Positions 17,955 through 27,369 are shown, counted from the stretch's first letter. The stretch: DNA of 64,000 bases from Chrysophaeum taylorii (GCA_029834535.1 JAQMWT010000314.1:921661-985660); one strand, 5' to 3'. Numbers and translations are program-made. The notes: a model not told the origin generated them from the sequence alone.

Positions 17955-18529
17955 ATGTCACCGCGAACAAAACCATCACAGTCCAGGAGACAGACGCTCG
18001 AGACCGCGCGCGAGCTGCAGCAGGTTCTCCTCGACAGCGAAGTTTTTTTAACGAGCGGAATGCATTCGGAGGTAACGCCCCATCCCCAGTGCCCACTGCC
18101 GAGATGTCATCGCTCGCAGGTGGACCACTTCGACGACAACACGGGCAACTTCAGCGGCAAGGTCCTCGTGGCGCTGGCCTTTGAGTACGGCTACCGCCTC
18201 TACCGTATCTCGAGCGAGAACGACGGCCAGTGCGGCAACCGCGCGGGACCTCGTCGAGACGCTCAGCTTCCTCGCAAAAAAAAAAATCGCGCCTGTGCGG
18301 TGCCCTCTGGCGTCTCGGCTCGGCCATCGGCACCGCCGCAGCTAGCGGCCATTGGGTTGCTGCCTCCCATGTCCCGAGCCTCGCCGACTGGCGCCAGCAC
18401 GAATGGGCCTTCATAGACAGCCTCGTCTCAGGACCCGCCAAAATCACCACCACCGAGGACGTCCTCGCGGAGCTCGACAGTGCCGAGAGGCAACGTGCCG
18501 AGTTCTTCGTCGTCGTCGACTTGAGCTAA
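17955..18529 (+). pseudogene. Decayed coding region, family unknown
   Basis: Two adjacent frames each carry protein-like sequence with GC-rich third positions. One has VDHFDDNTGNFSGKVLVALA then EYGYRLYRISSENDGQCGNR, and the next has GSAIGTAAASGHWVAASHVP then EDVLAELDSAERQRAEFFVV, ending in a stop at 18527-18529. The change of frame falls at a run of A (18276-18285), suggesting an indel in an old gene, though a short intron is possible. I recognise no family. It sits in a repeat-rich stretch with other broken frames. Confidence 0.45.
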
Positions 18530-18593
18530 CGCGCCGCGTTCCGAGAGACTTTAGATTAAACGACACCTTCTCATCATCATCCAGAGCCTGTTG

Positions 18594-18626
18594 AAAAAGT
18601 AGCCCTCTGCCAGAGGGCTACTTTTT
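18594..18626. other. Perfect 15-bp hairpin
   Basis: AAAAAGTAGCCCTCT, a GCC loop, then the exact reverse complement AGAGGGCTACTTTTT. It looks like a transcript-end hairpin or the fused ends of a small mobile element. It lies 64 bp after the end of the decayed frame at 18529. Confidence 0.8.
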
Positions 18627-18684
18627 GAACCAAAGGATTTCCGCTCGGATCCGTAGCGTCGGGTTCCGCCGTCGTTAGGAGCAG

Positions 18685-19330
18685 ATGGCGGTCCGGCGGC
18701 GGCCGTTGGCCGACCTGGACTTGCACAACCGAATGGATCGACTACTAACGGCAGGCCAGGAGAAGCAGCTGGATCTCTGCCTGCAGGCGTTGGAGCAGGC
18801 CGCGGCCGTCGATGACGACGAGGAGTCCGAGGTCGATGACGACGCGGACGAGTCGGAGAACGTGGGGGCGCGCGGTCCACGTCCGCGCAAGCGACAAGGA
18901 GCAGCTGCAGCCAGCACTCACACGGAGAGCGTTATCCGTGGTGTTGCTCGTCGGCGGGTCGAAGACGATCGGGATGGTGGACCTGGCGCAGCGTAGATGC
19001 TCGCTCGACTGGAACCTCCAGGGGCAGGAAGCGGAGCCTGAGCTCGACGTCTTCTCTTCCGTCTCAGACGAGCTGGTCATCTGCGTCGCCCGCCCCACTC
19101 GAGGTGGCCGCGCGCGCCCGGCGCGAGCCCTCATCACCGAGCAGTGCGCGTCGGCTTTGCGGTCGGCCAAGGAGAAAAAGCACAGCGCAAGCGGCCTACT
19201 CGCTACAGCTGCGCGCGGCTTCGAGGGTGCTTGTCACACAGCTCCGCCTTCAACGCCTTCGGCAACTACGTGGTCAACCAGTCCTGCCTCTGCGTCGCCT
19301 GCGGCGTCTCGCCTGACTTTCTCACAGTAA
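18685..19330 (+). pseudogene. Second decayed coding region, family unknown
   Basis: Three overlapping plus-strand frames carry protein-like segments in succession: RLLTAGQEKQLDLCLQALEQ with an acidic DDDEESEVDDDADESEN tract, then VVLLVGGSKTIGMVDLAQRR, then SAFNAFGNYVVNQSCLCVACG with SPDFLTVTHHYIVHELRC. The frame must change at least twice, so this is a degenerate gene or an unrecognised spliced one. It may belong with the transposase-like remnant on the opposite strand just downstream. Function unknown. Confidence 0.4.
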
Positions 19331-19506
19331 CCCACCACTACATCGTCCACGAACTGCGATGCCAGGGGGGGGGTCGCTTCGCTCAACCGAAGTATAGTAG
19401 TGAAATGAGTCGATGATCTGCTTGGGCCTATTGCGTAGTAAGAGGCTTGTGGTGGCTGATGGCGTTGGGGTCTTCTTCGCAAGTCTTGATCACGCCGATG
19501 GCCGCT

Positions 19507-20302
19507 TCAATCTTCCCGGGGGAGCGAGCTTCCAGCTTGCGGTATGTTTCCTGCTCGACGCAGACGGCGCTGTCCTCCTCCTTGGGGAGCTTGGGACCCA
19601 GCAGTCGCGGGAAGTAGGTTCGGCGCCGGCGGGGCCGTAGAGGCAGGTCCCGTCGCCGATCCGATGCCGCGATAGCCCCGCCGCAACAGGGCACGGCGCA
19701 CGACTTTCTTTCGAGACAGATGCGCGAGATTGTTCGCCGCTTTCCTGAGAGAGGCCGATGTGAAGTACGGTCCGCGTTCGGTCGTCGGCCAATCCACCGG
19801 CGGGTCGGCGACAAACTCTAGGTCATCCGACACCTGGCCGTCGTCGTCGGCAAGGAAGATGAAGGTGCTGCGAAAGTTGGTGGTGATGTCGCCCACGGCC
19901 TCGAAGAGCTCGCCCGAGGCCTCCTTGTAGAGTTTTAATTCAGCAGCAGCATCATAGGCGCGAGCTGCGAGCGTACCGAGAGAACGCCTCGTGCAACATC
20001 CCGCGGTCGAAGACGTCCTGGCGGTTGAAGGCTCCGGCCGTCTTTTGGGCAGTGACGTGGCACTCGAACTTGGTATGACCCGGGATCATGAAGTGGATGA
20101 AGTGTGCATCTGCAACTCTCTGGGTCAGCAGCTCCAAAGCGCCGAAGCAGTATTGAGATTTGTTGTTATCCATGAACTGCACCAGGATAAACCTGGATGA
20201 AGGGATGCGGCACGCAGGAGAGAGGACGGTCGCTGGGCCGCTCAACCTCGCTGGAGCCAGCCGTAACCTCCTCTGAGCCTCCATCTCCACTCTCGGCACC
20301 AA
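19507..20302 (-). pseudogene. DDE/DUF7869-like transposase remnant
   Basis: The upstream frame has RFILVQFMDNNKSQYCFGAL followed by LLTQRVADAHFIHFMIPGHT and KFECHVTAQKTAG. The pattern DN-x-x-Q ... F-x-x-x-GHTK-F is the signature of the DUF7869/RNase H-fold integrase-like domain found in many eukaryotic transposon proteins. A second frame (19507-19896) carries a protein-like C-terminal part (TERGPYFTSASLRKAANNLA). The frames are not contiguous and no ATG-started full-length gene exists, so it is a dead copy. The family call rests on motif resemblance only. Downstream, 20303-20700 holds a (CT)n run near 20573-20591 and no gene. Confidence 0.45.
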
Positions 20303-20700
20303 ATGTTAAAATCCCCCGTAATAGCGCGCCGGGGGTCGAGACGTGATAACTTTTTGTCAATTATTCCACTCAAAACGATGGCGCGGCCGTCTCCAGCTCG
20401 TAACTCGGCTCCAAAGTCGAGTTGTGGTCGCCGCTCAGAAGATGCGCCTCGCCTAGACCGTCATGACTGACTGACGCGCTAACTCAAAACTTCAAGTTCT
20501 GTTCGAATTCTGCCTATTAAATCCGGCATTCTAAAAAACTCTCGGCCACAAATATGCGCAGCAACGTCAGAATCTCTCTCTCTCTCTCTCCTAGGCTGAT
20601 GACGTCATGATGACTCAGTTTTTCCCAATCTAGAGGAAAAACAGCTACAAACCCACGAACTTAACGGCACTATCTTCAAAAAAAAAAAAGAACATCAGAC

Positions 20701-22143
20701 ATGGCCCAACCACCTGTCCTCGCGCCTGTCCTCGCGCCTGCCCCGGTGGTCCCCGATTTCTTCACGCCATCGACGGAAGAAACGAACGAGCACATCTCGA
20801 AAGTCGAATTTCCGACGGAGAGTGAAGGCCGCAAGCCCTTTTGGAAGCGGAATCCAGACATGTTCCTGGAAACGACGTTATTTGTCGTCCTCTTGCTGCT
20901 CGGCATTGTTTTCATCGAGCTTTCGGAGGGTCTCAAAGGATCGACGCTGGGTCCTCCCCTCTTCAACGGCGGATTTGTCCCACTTATCAAAACCTGCATA
21001 TCCGTTGGCGTGGCTGCGTCCAGGCGCCAGCTTCTCGAGCTCTCGGTCCCGGGGTGGCTCGCGGTGGGGGTGACTTTGGTCTTGCTTGTTGCCGGGATGT
21101 TGGTCAACCCAACTGGCGATGGCAATTGGTTGGCCTACGTTGGCGGGTCGATATTTGAATCGGGATTGATCTACTGCATCTACAGGGTCTTCTTCGTCTC
21201 CGAACACCCCGACGACGCCATCCGCGACCTCGAAGCAAAGATAGAAGAACTCCGAACCAGTACCGCCTGTGGCCTGGCGGATTCTTACTACGAAAATTTC
21301 CTCAAGTGGATTGCCAAGGGCATGCGACACGCACTGACTCGAGATAGTGCCACCCTCACCGACAAGGGGTTGTCAGCCGCGCAACATCGCCTCTTTCCCA
21401 AATTCGCTGTGATTATCCCCCGCGGTCCACCCCCCCCTGACAAGAGTTTTGGCAAGGATGGGAGCTGGGTCCTCGATCCCCTGATCCAGCTGCGCCATCA
21501 TGGCAACGTCGTGAAAGACTGCCACTTTGGCACGCCGGAGGCAACAAAAAAATTTCGACCTCACTGGGTTTGTCGTCCCTTGTTCAACATCCCCAACGAA
21601 GACCGCACCGTACTGTTCGACATCCCTTCGACGATCAAAACCATCGTTCTCAGTATCAACCTCGCGATGGACGACGGTACCGATGATAGCAAAAAATTTG
21701 AGCGTTTTGATGCAGAACTTCATCGCTTTGCCTATCGCACGGCCTGGCTCTTGAAAAAACACGGCCTCGAAGACAATGTCGCTGTCTACTTCGTACGGTA
21801 CCTGAGCGTCCAGGATGATTTGCCAAAAATAGTCCGCGACATCAAGACTCCTGCCCCAGCGCCGTCATCCGCGTCCGCGGCACTGCCCGCACCTGCTCCT
21901 GCCCCAGCGCCCTCGTCCGCGTCCGCGGCACTGCCCGCACCTGCTCCTGCCCCAGCGCCCTCGTCCGCGTCCGCGGCACTGCCCGCACCTGCTCCTGCCT
22001 CAACGCGGTCTACCTCCGCTTCATTGCTATCGTCGTCTCAAGGCATCGAACCACACACAGGCGACGAAGACATCGAAGCCGGTCGCGAGTTGATCGCAGG
22101 CAAAGACAAAGATGAAGAGAAAAAAGAAGAGGTTTCTTCGTAG
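20701..22143 (+). CDS. STING-like cyclic-dinucleotide receptor, multi-span membrane form
   Basis: This 480-residue protein has four hydrophobic segments (about 54-74, 91-106, 117-137, 143-165), a short linker helix (170-188), then a domain at 189-383 matching the STING ligand-binding domain. CGLADSYYENFLKWI (190-204) aligns with the alpha1 helix GLAWSYYIGYL of human STING. FPKFAVIIPRG (232-242) aligns with RLYILLPLD. TVLFDIPSTIKTI (303-315) aligns with TCVLEYATPLQTL, putting D307 at E260 and S310 at T263 of the ligand pocket. FDAELHRFAYRTAWLLK matches the last long helix, and VYFVRY the last strand. The expected role is sensing cyclic dinucleotides at an internal membrane. The tail (384-480) is Pro/Ala-rich then acidic, with no TBK1-type motif. 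The start ATG lies at the first base. Homology is by motif and order; binding is inference. Confidence 0.78.
   Translation: MAQPPVLAPVLAPAPVVPDFFTPSTEETNEHISKVEFPTESEGRKPFWKRNPDMFLETTLFVVLLLLGIVFIELSEGLKGSTLGPPLFNGGFVPLIKTCISVGVAASRRQLLELSVPGWLAVGVTLVLLVAGMLVNPTGDGNWLAYVGGSIFESGLIYCIYRVFFVSEHPDDAIRDLEAKIEELRTSTACGLADSYYENFLKWIAKGMRHALTRDSATLTDKGLSAAQHRLFPKFAVIIPRGPPPPDKSFGKDGSWVLDPLIQLRHHGNVVKDCHFGTPEATKKFRPHWVCRPLFNIPNEDRTVLFDIPSTIKTIVLSINLAMDDGTDDSKKFERFDAELHRFAYRTAWLLKKHGLEDNVAVYFVRYLSVQDDLPKIVRDIKTPAPAPSSASAALPAPAPAPAPSSASAALPAPAPAPAPSSASAALPAPAPASTRSTSASLLSSSQGIEPHTGDEDIEAGRELIAGKDKDEEKKEEVSS
21853..21996 (+). repeat. 3 x 48-bp repeat in the STING-like C-terminal tail
   Basis: Three in-frame copies of a 16-codon unit encoding APAPSSASAALPAPAP. 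The first differs from the others at two positions; the second and third are identical. It forms a flexible Pro/Ala-rich linker before the acidic C-terminus. Confidence 0.95.
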
Positions 22144-22545
22144 GATGTCCACACCGAAAGAAAGAAAGACCTCGCCTCGTCTCTCTTTCGAGCAACCTCT
22201 TGGGCTTTCTGCGCCACAGGTCTCCCTTGACACTGACACCAGCCGACTCGGACAGCGCAGATTGACAGAGGAAGAAGAAGAAGAAGAAGAACCACCATTA
22301 CAAGCTTATTTACTTATTCGACCATAAACCCACTTTTTTCAGTTTGCGCAAAAAAAAAATCGCGCCGACCGAAACCCGCGTGTGGCCCGGCCACACCCGT
22401 CGAAACAACGTCCCCTTGCGTAGTCCGTGAAGGTAAAAGCGGTCTCGGGCGACCCGGCAGAGCGACGTGAGCCCTCTTTTAGTCCACTGAGGCTCGAAAT
22501 CTGTCTTCGGTCGTCGCAGCCTGCGGTACGGACAAAATGGCCCGA

Positions 22546-22584
22546 GATATGATATGATATGATATGATATGATATGATATGATA
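22546..22584. repeat. (GATAT)n microsatellite
   Basis: About eight copies of GATAT. The flank 22144-22731 otherwise holds the 3' end of the STING-like gene and no recognised gene. Confidence 0.95.
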
Positions 22585-22731
22585 CGACCCCCGGATTTCG
22601 ACGCGGACTAAGCGGCTCTGAAGTGTGCGGGATACCCTCCTCTCGGACCTATCGCGACAACACTGTCCAGCTGTCTACTACGAATTTATTCGGTAAGTAA
22701 TAATAGAGTCTATGCCGCAGGTGTTGGTTCA

Positions 22732-23569
22732 TCAGACTGGGGGATGGTGCGATGGGTTCAGGCAGTCCGCTTGAGCTTCCGGGCGTGGTGCTGGGTTTCG
22801 ATCGATCGCGAGAAAAATGGGCGATCTCGTCTTTGCCTCCATTCTCGGCGCGGTAGACGAGCTATAGTACTCGCAGGCCGTCCGCGAGTACCGCGCGAAA
22901 CGTACGCCATGTTCCTCCTCGAAAAGTGCCTCGTCTTCCGCTTTCTCTGGGCGCGCTGCAGGCACTTGGCCTGATCCTCGGCGGTGCGCTTTGAGTCGAT
23001 GAACTCAGCCTTGCGCTTCTTGTTCTGGAGAGGCTTGCCCGGTGAGCTGTGTCTCCGACGGCACGACGAGCAACCCGTTTCGGTCCCACAAAGGCCGGCG
23101 CGAACTTGGCCTTCTTCAGCGGCGGCGGCGGCGACGACGCGGCCACCAATTTCGGCGGCCTCTTCGCCGTCTCCTCCTCCGGGGCAACCGGCGCGCCCGC
23201 GGGCTCGCGCTCGTTCTCCCGCGGCTCGTGCTCCCGTCGCCGAAAGTCGTCCCTCGCTGCAGCGGCTTCCTCCTTTGTGTCGTACAGCGTCGAGCTCCGA
23301 ACCACCTTCGCCTTGCCTTTTCCCACCCTCTTCTCGTACTTGTCAATGATGACGAAGAACTTGCCCGCGCGTCTTGCGTGTTGATTGCATCGGTCTACAA
23401 CCCGATCGATCCCTGGGATCGGCGGCCCGTCTCCGGGGGCCTCCTCATACAAACCGTGCAGGAGCGTGAAGTTGTACTCACTCTCCCCGAGGCCACCATC
23501 ACAGCGTGCAAGAGCGACGACGCAAATATCGCGATCGGCTTGATTCACCAAAAAATCGATTACGGGCAC
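22732..23569 (-). pseudogene. Frame-broken gene remnant between the two STING-like genes
   Basis: A minus-strand frame opens after a TAG without an ATG and reads PVIDFLVNQADRDICVVALA, then AGKFFVIIDKYEKRVGKGKA, then a Lys/Arg/Pro-rich region. Near 23040 the GC-rich coding signal moves to another frame (GKPLQNKKRKAEFIDSKRTA), and near 22940 to a third (DEALFEEEHGVRFARYSRTA, stop 22732). Two frame changes and no start codon suggest a dead gene, although introns could explain part of this. Family unknown. The flank 23570-24004 has a region resembling 36043-36110 and no gene. Confidence 0.4.
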
Positions 23570-24004
23570 ACGTGGCCAGGCTTATATTGAACTTCCCGTT
23601 TATGCTATCCGTTCAGTATCGAACATACTGAAAAAAAACTGAGCTGGGGCGACAACGCCTTCTCTTCGAAAAGAGGGCTAGTTTGTTTTTCAACCAAATT
23701 CTGGTAATTGACGCGATTTAACTCTTGGGGCGGCGACCTAACCCGAATTTTTTAAACGGCACTTAACGCGACCTCTCCGCTGCAGCACAATGAATCCTCG
23801 GTCGGGGGCGCTCCCAACCGATCGGTGCCCGTAGCATCATCAGCAGCTATGACGATTTATTTTCACGCCGAACACAGAGTTTATGATATGGTGACAGCAG
23901 CTAGAAGAAATCGCAAATGCGCACCCCCCGGGTTTGGTTGCTCGAGGCACCGATCGACGCCTCGTTCGACCCTCTCACGGGCTGGGTGTGGGGCAGGGGG
24001 GCGG

Positions 24005-24907
24005 TCAATTTTCGGGTGACCATCGTAGGGGTATCCTCGAATAAGCAAGCTTGTAGACGATGTCGCGCCTCATCGTGATTTCAGAGTTGCCGACTTGGCC
24101 GGCAAGATCCGCAGGCCGCAGCAGCCGTCTGCGCTGGTATCGATGTTTGAGTACGACAGTAGCACAGCACAGGATAAGAGCACAACCACCGCTACAAGCG
24201 AGTAGGGTTTGTATCCACAGCGCGAGGCCTTTTCTCTTCTTCTTCGTCGTCGCGGCGACGTCCGAGGCGCACAGATCGGCAAAGTTGGCCGGGCTGGTCA
24301 AGACCCAGTCCCCTGTCGACACTGGCGCACATGCCGAGAGTTCAATCTGCAGCGTGTCCGAATGATTGTAAAGAGAGAAGATACTGAAGCCTGCGTTCTC
24401 GACGGCGGCGACGACGTCGTAATATCCGCCTCCGGAATTTCGACTTTCGTTCATGATCGCAAGAGGAGCCGCGGACAAGTTACAAATTTGTGTGAAGTAG
24501 TCCGCAGCGCCAGTCACGCCAGCGCACCAACCGTGCTTCGTCCACCTACGCTCAGTTTTTTTTTGTATCCAAACGTCGATCGCTCGCGATAACACCTACT
24601 CGTGGGTCTCAAAGGACACAATTTTGCTGGTGTTACTTCCGCTCTCGTCGTAGCACTCGTAGACTTGCGTCGGATTCGCCTCGGACACCCTCGGCGCAAC
24701 GCATTCGGAATCTCCGTAGGGCGCGACATTCGGCCACAACCCATGGACGGTCGGCTCGTCGTGCGCATAGAACCCTTCGCCGAGCCCACTCTCCAAGGCC
24801 AGGACCCCGCATAAGGAAACGCCCGAACCGCAGGTCATGTACTTGCCAAATACGACGCGCGCCGCAACTATCGCGCACGCAACCCAATCACGTCGTCGTC
24901 GCGTCAT
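24005..24907 (-). CDS. RNase T2 family ribonuclease with C-terminal membrane anchor (one intron)
   Basis: Exons 24907-24600 and 24545-24005 join to give 282 residues. RNase T2 enzymes cut single-stranded RNA through a 2',3'-cyclic phosphate intermediate in secretory, lysosomal or vacuolar compartments. CAS1 is PTVHGLWPN with catalytic H55. CAS2 is HEWTKHGWC with H102, E103, K106 and H107; it is restored exactly when the 54-nt GT-AG intron is removed, which proves the splice. Near the N-terminus WVACAIVAARVVFG may be the signal peptide. After the catalytic domain comes a clear transmembrane helix (LWIQTLLACSGGCALILCCA) and a basic cytosolic tail, unusual for this mostly soluble family. The start ATG (24905-24907) is 60 bp from the divergent STING-like gene. 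Confidence 0.85.
24546..24599 (-). other. 54-nt GT-AG intron in the RNase T2 gene
   Basis: On the minus strand it starts GTAGGTG and ends CGTAG. Removing it joins CACGA to GTGGACGAAG and restores the conserved HEWTKHG motif. Unspliced, the frame stops at TAG right after His-Glu. Confidence 0.92.
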
Positions 24908-24967
24908 TTCTTTTCTTCCCGTGGTGGTGGATCCGTGGCACGCTTGCCCCGATTAATTTGTCAGCAT
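24908..24967. promoter_or_regulatory. Shared divergent promoter, RNase T2 / STING-like 2
   Basis: Only 60 bp separate the two start codons, so the pair must share promoter elements and is likely co-regulated. No TATA box is obvious. The role is inferred from spacing. Confidence 0.55.
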
Positions 24968-24994
24968 ATGCTCGTGACTTCTCGCGGTGCCCTC

Positions 24995-25036
<42 letters not shown>

Positions 25037-25654
25037 ATAGGCTGCGCTACGGTCGGTGTGCGGCTGCTTCGGCGGATTCGCGTCCTTGAAGCGGAGGTCA
25101 CGTCGCTGCGAGACTCGGTGGCTGGTGGCCTTGCCGAGGGGTACTATCTCAACTTTCTGCGTTGGGTCGCGCACGATCTCGCAAGAGGCGGAGGGACGAC
25201 GGTGGTGACAGAAGGAGGGACGTCGATGTCGAGACGAACGCCGTATTTCTTCGTCGTCGTGCCAACGACGCCTTTTGGTTGGACGTCGGACCAACCAATC
25301 TCAAAAGTTCTGCTCGACGCCAAATCGAGCGGGATGATTGTCGACTGCCACGTCGGAGAGCCCCAACCCCGATTCCGCCCGCAGACGATTCATCGTCTCA
25401 CCTCCTCGCTCGCTTACGACGTCCTCTTCGACATTCCGACGACACTCCAAGTCTTTTTCAGAACAATCCACGACGATAACCGTAGGGACGAAATGTTCGC
25501 GCTCGAAATCGGGCGATTCGTCAATCGTCTCGAGAACCACATCGACACCGACCCGGATCTCAATACCGTCGTCAAAATCGTCCGGGTTCGCGACAGCGAC
25601 GTCATTAGTGCCCTCCCTCACATCATTGCTGACGCGTTTCCGGTTCCCGAGTAG
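24968..25654 (+). CDS. STING-like protein 2, short single-anchor form
   Basis: This 228-residue protein starts at the ATG at 24968-24970. A run of 14 alanines (10-23) plus IGCATVGV makes one membrane-compatible helix, then a basic/heptad segment (RLLRRIRVLEAEVTSLRDSV), then the STING-like domain (53-224). GGLAEGYYLNFLRWV (53-67) matches the alpha1 helix of the longer paralogue at 20.7 kb. PYFFVVVPTTPF matches its core strand. YDVLFDIPTTLQVFF (150-164) gives the pocket motif with D155 and T158; DIPTTL is close to the form in bacterial STINGs. The last helix and strand are EIGRFVNRLENHI and VVKIVRVRD. It lacks the four-helix membrane region and long tail of its paralogue. Ligand unknown. It is divergent from RNase T2. 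Confidence 0.75.
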
Positions 25655-25792
25655 AAGAATACCCGCCCCGTCCAGGGTCCACCTCCTCCGCATTCCCTTC
25701 GGTCCTACACAAATGCCGGTGCCGAATCGACCGAGTGCGATCGATGCGAAGTAGCTTGCTCTGCAAATCGCGCCCGAGGCCGCCACTCGGAG

Positions 25793-25838
25793 AGACAGAC
25801 AGACAGGCAGACAGGCAGACAGGCAGACAGACAGACAT
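25793..25838. repeat. (GACA/GGCA)n microsatellite
   Basis: About eleven tetranucleotide units. The rest of 25655-26307 carries the 3' flank of the STING-like gene and the H4 promoter; no gene was recognised. Confidence 0.9.
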
Positions 25839-26250
25839 ACTCGCGCCTGCCTAACCGCGGGCACAGGTGTGACGTGGCCTACCGGTGGTGGGACACGACA
25901 GCGCCGACCTTTGGCGATACGCGAACGATCGGCGAGCTTCTTAAGTTGCCGGCAGCGGCTCTGGTCTCTGTGACGCCTGAAAAGTTCCACTCGGTGGGGT
26001 GACGCCGCAGTGACGGTCATACGGAGGTCCGTTGCGATGAAATTCATTCGTGAGGAGGATTTCGGCGGCCGTGCGCGCGTGCAGCATCGCCTTCGCCGCG
26101 TGTGAGGCAAGGAGGGAGGGTCATCCCGAGAGCGACGAGGCAATAATGCAGCCCTTCTGGCCTCGTCCCTCGCGCGTCGCACAGTGCGATTGTCTGTTGC
26201 TTCCCCGATGCCGCCTCTATTCCATCCACACGAAACATACTAGCCGTTGA

Positions 26251-26619
<369 letters not shown>

Positions 26620-26678
26620 GCGGCGTCGCGTCGGAACACAGAAAAAGATTTCGCTGCCCGAACACCCACCCACCCACC

Positions 26679-26694
26679 GGTGTTTTCGAACACC
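26679..26694 (+). promoter_or_regulatory. Histone 3' stem-loop (H4)
   Basis: GGTGTTTTCGAACACC: six-base-pair stem GGTGTT/AACACC, four-base loop TTCG, followed by ACCCT. Size, position and the trailing ACC match the animal histone mRNA stem-loop, but the stem sequence differs. The same hairpin follows H2B, H2A and H1. Confidence 0.85.
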
Positions 26695-27369
26695 ACCCTC
26701 GTTGCGGCGGAACATGAGTCTTCTTTGCGGGTTCAAATGGGAGGGATTGTATGCGCATCTATTTAACGAGGGCTTGGATCCTCGCTCTCGATTTGGTTAG
26801 CGTCATAGCGACTATCTTAAAAACTGCAAAGACGCACTGACATTCGTCGCGGGTTCTTTCCTTCTTGTCGCCCGTGTTCTAGAATGGGGCGGGCCATGGT
26901 ACGTGGCTTTCGGTATGTCAAACGGCGGCGAAGCCATAGCAGGGACTGCTAAAAAAAATCGCGTCGAGACGCAATCGTGGGGAGCATTCATTCGAGCAAC
27001 AAACTTTGTGTCGACCGACGCAGAGGGACTTATGAGCATGTCCGCAAGGCTGAAGGCAGCAAAATCGTTGATTCCGTTGTTGAAAAGATCTCAACGCCAA
27101 CTTCTTGTTTATTAGCGCGCCACGCTCCGCAGGCCCACGACAGATCGCACAAAACTTGACCCTCTCTTTAATTTACTGTCAAGTCTGAAGACCACAAAAC
27201 AGTCGTCGTTTTCGTTAACGCAGACTCATAAAACGTGCGTGCGATCCCTTGTCGGACACCCACTAAGCCTCTTCAGTCGAGTTGTTCCTGTTATGCTCTC
27301 CTGATCTGCTTGCTATTGTGCTTTCCTGATCTTGTGCTCGCGCGCAGACAAACACTTACGAGATATCTC
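26695..27369. other. Intergenic between H4 and H2B
   Basis: It contains no recognised gene and should carry the H2B promoter. In-frame extension of H2B upstream to 27235 lacks an ATG and was not included. Confidence 0.6.

Noticed and set aside
16732-18184. Plus-strand long reading frames through the 69-bp repeat
   Set aside because: They are open only because the unit length is a multiple of 3. Their unique flanks are not protein-like, unlike the minus-strand flanks.
18594-18626. Bacterial rho-independent terminator
   Set aside because: The hairpin with T run looks like one, but all surrounding genes are eukaryotic with spliceosomal introns.
27235-27369. Upstream extension of H2B giving a hydrophobic leader
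   Set aside because: No ATG; the canonical H2B start (MAKTPSKK) lies at 27370. Histones have no signal peptide.
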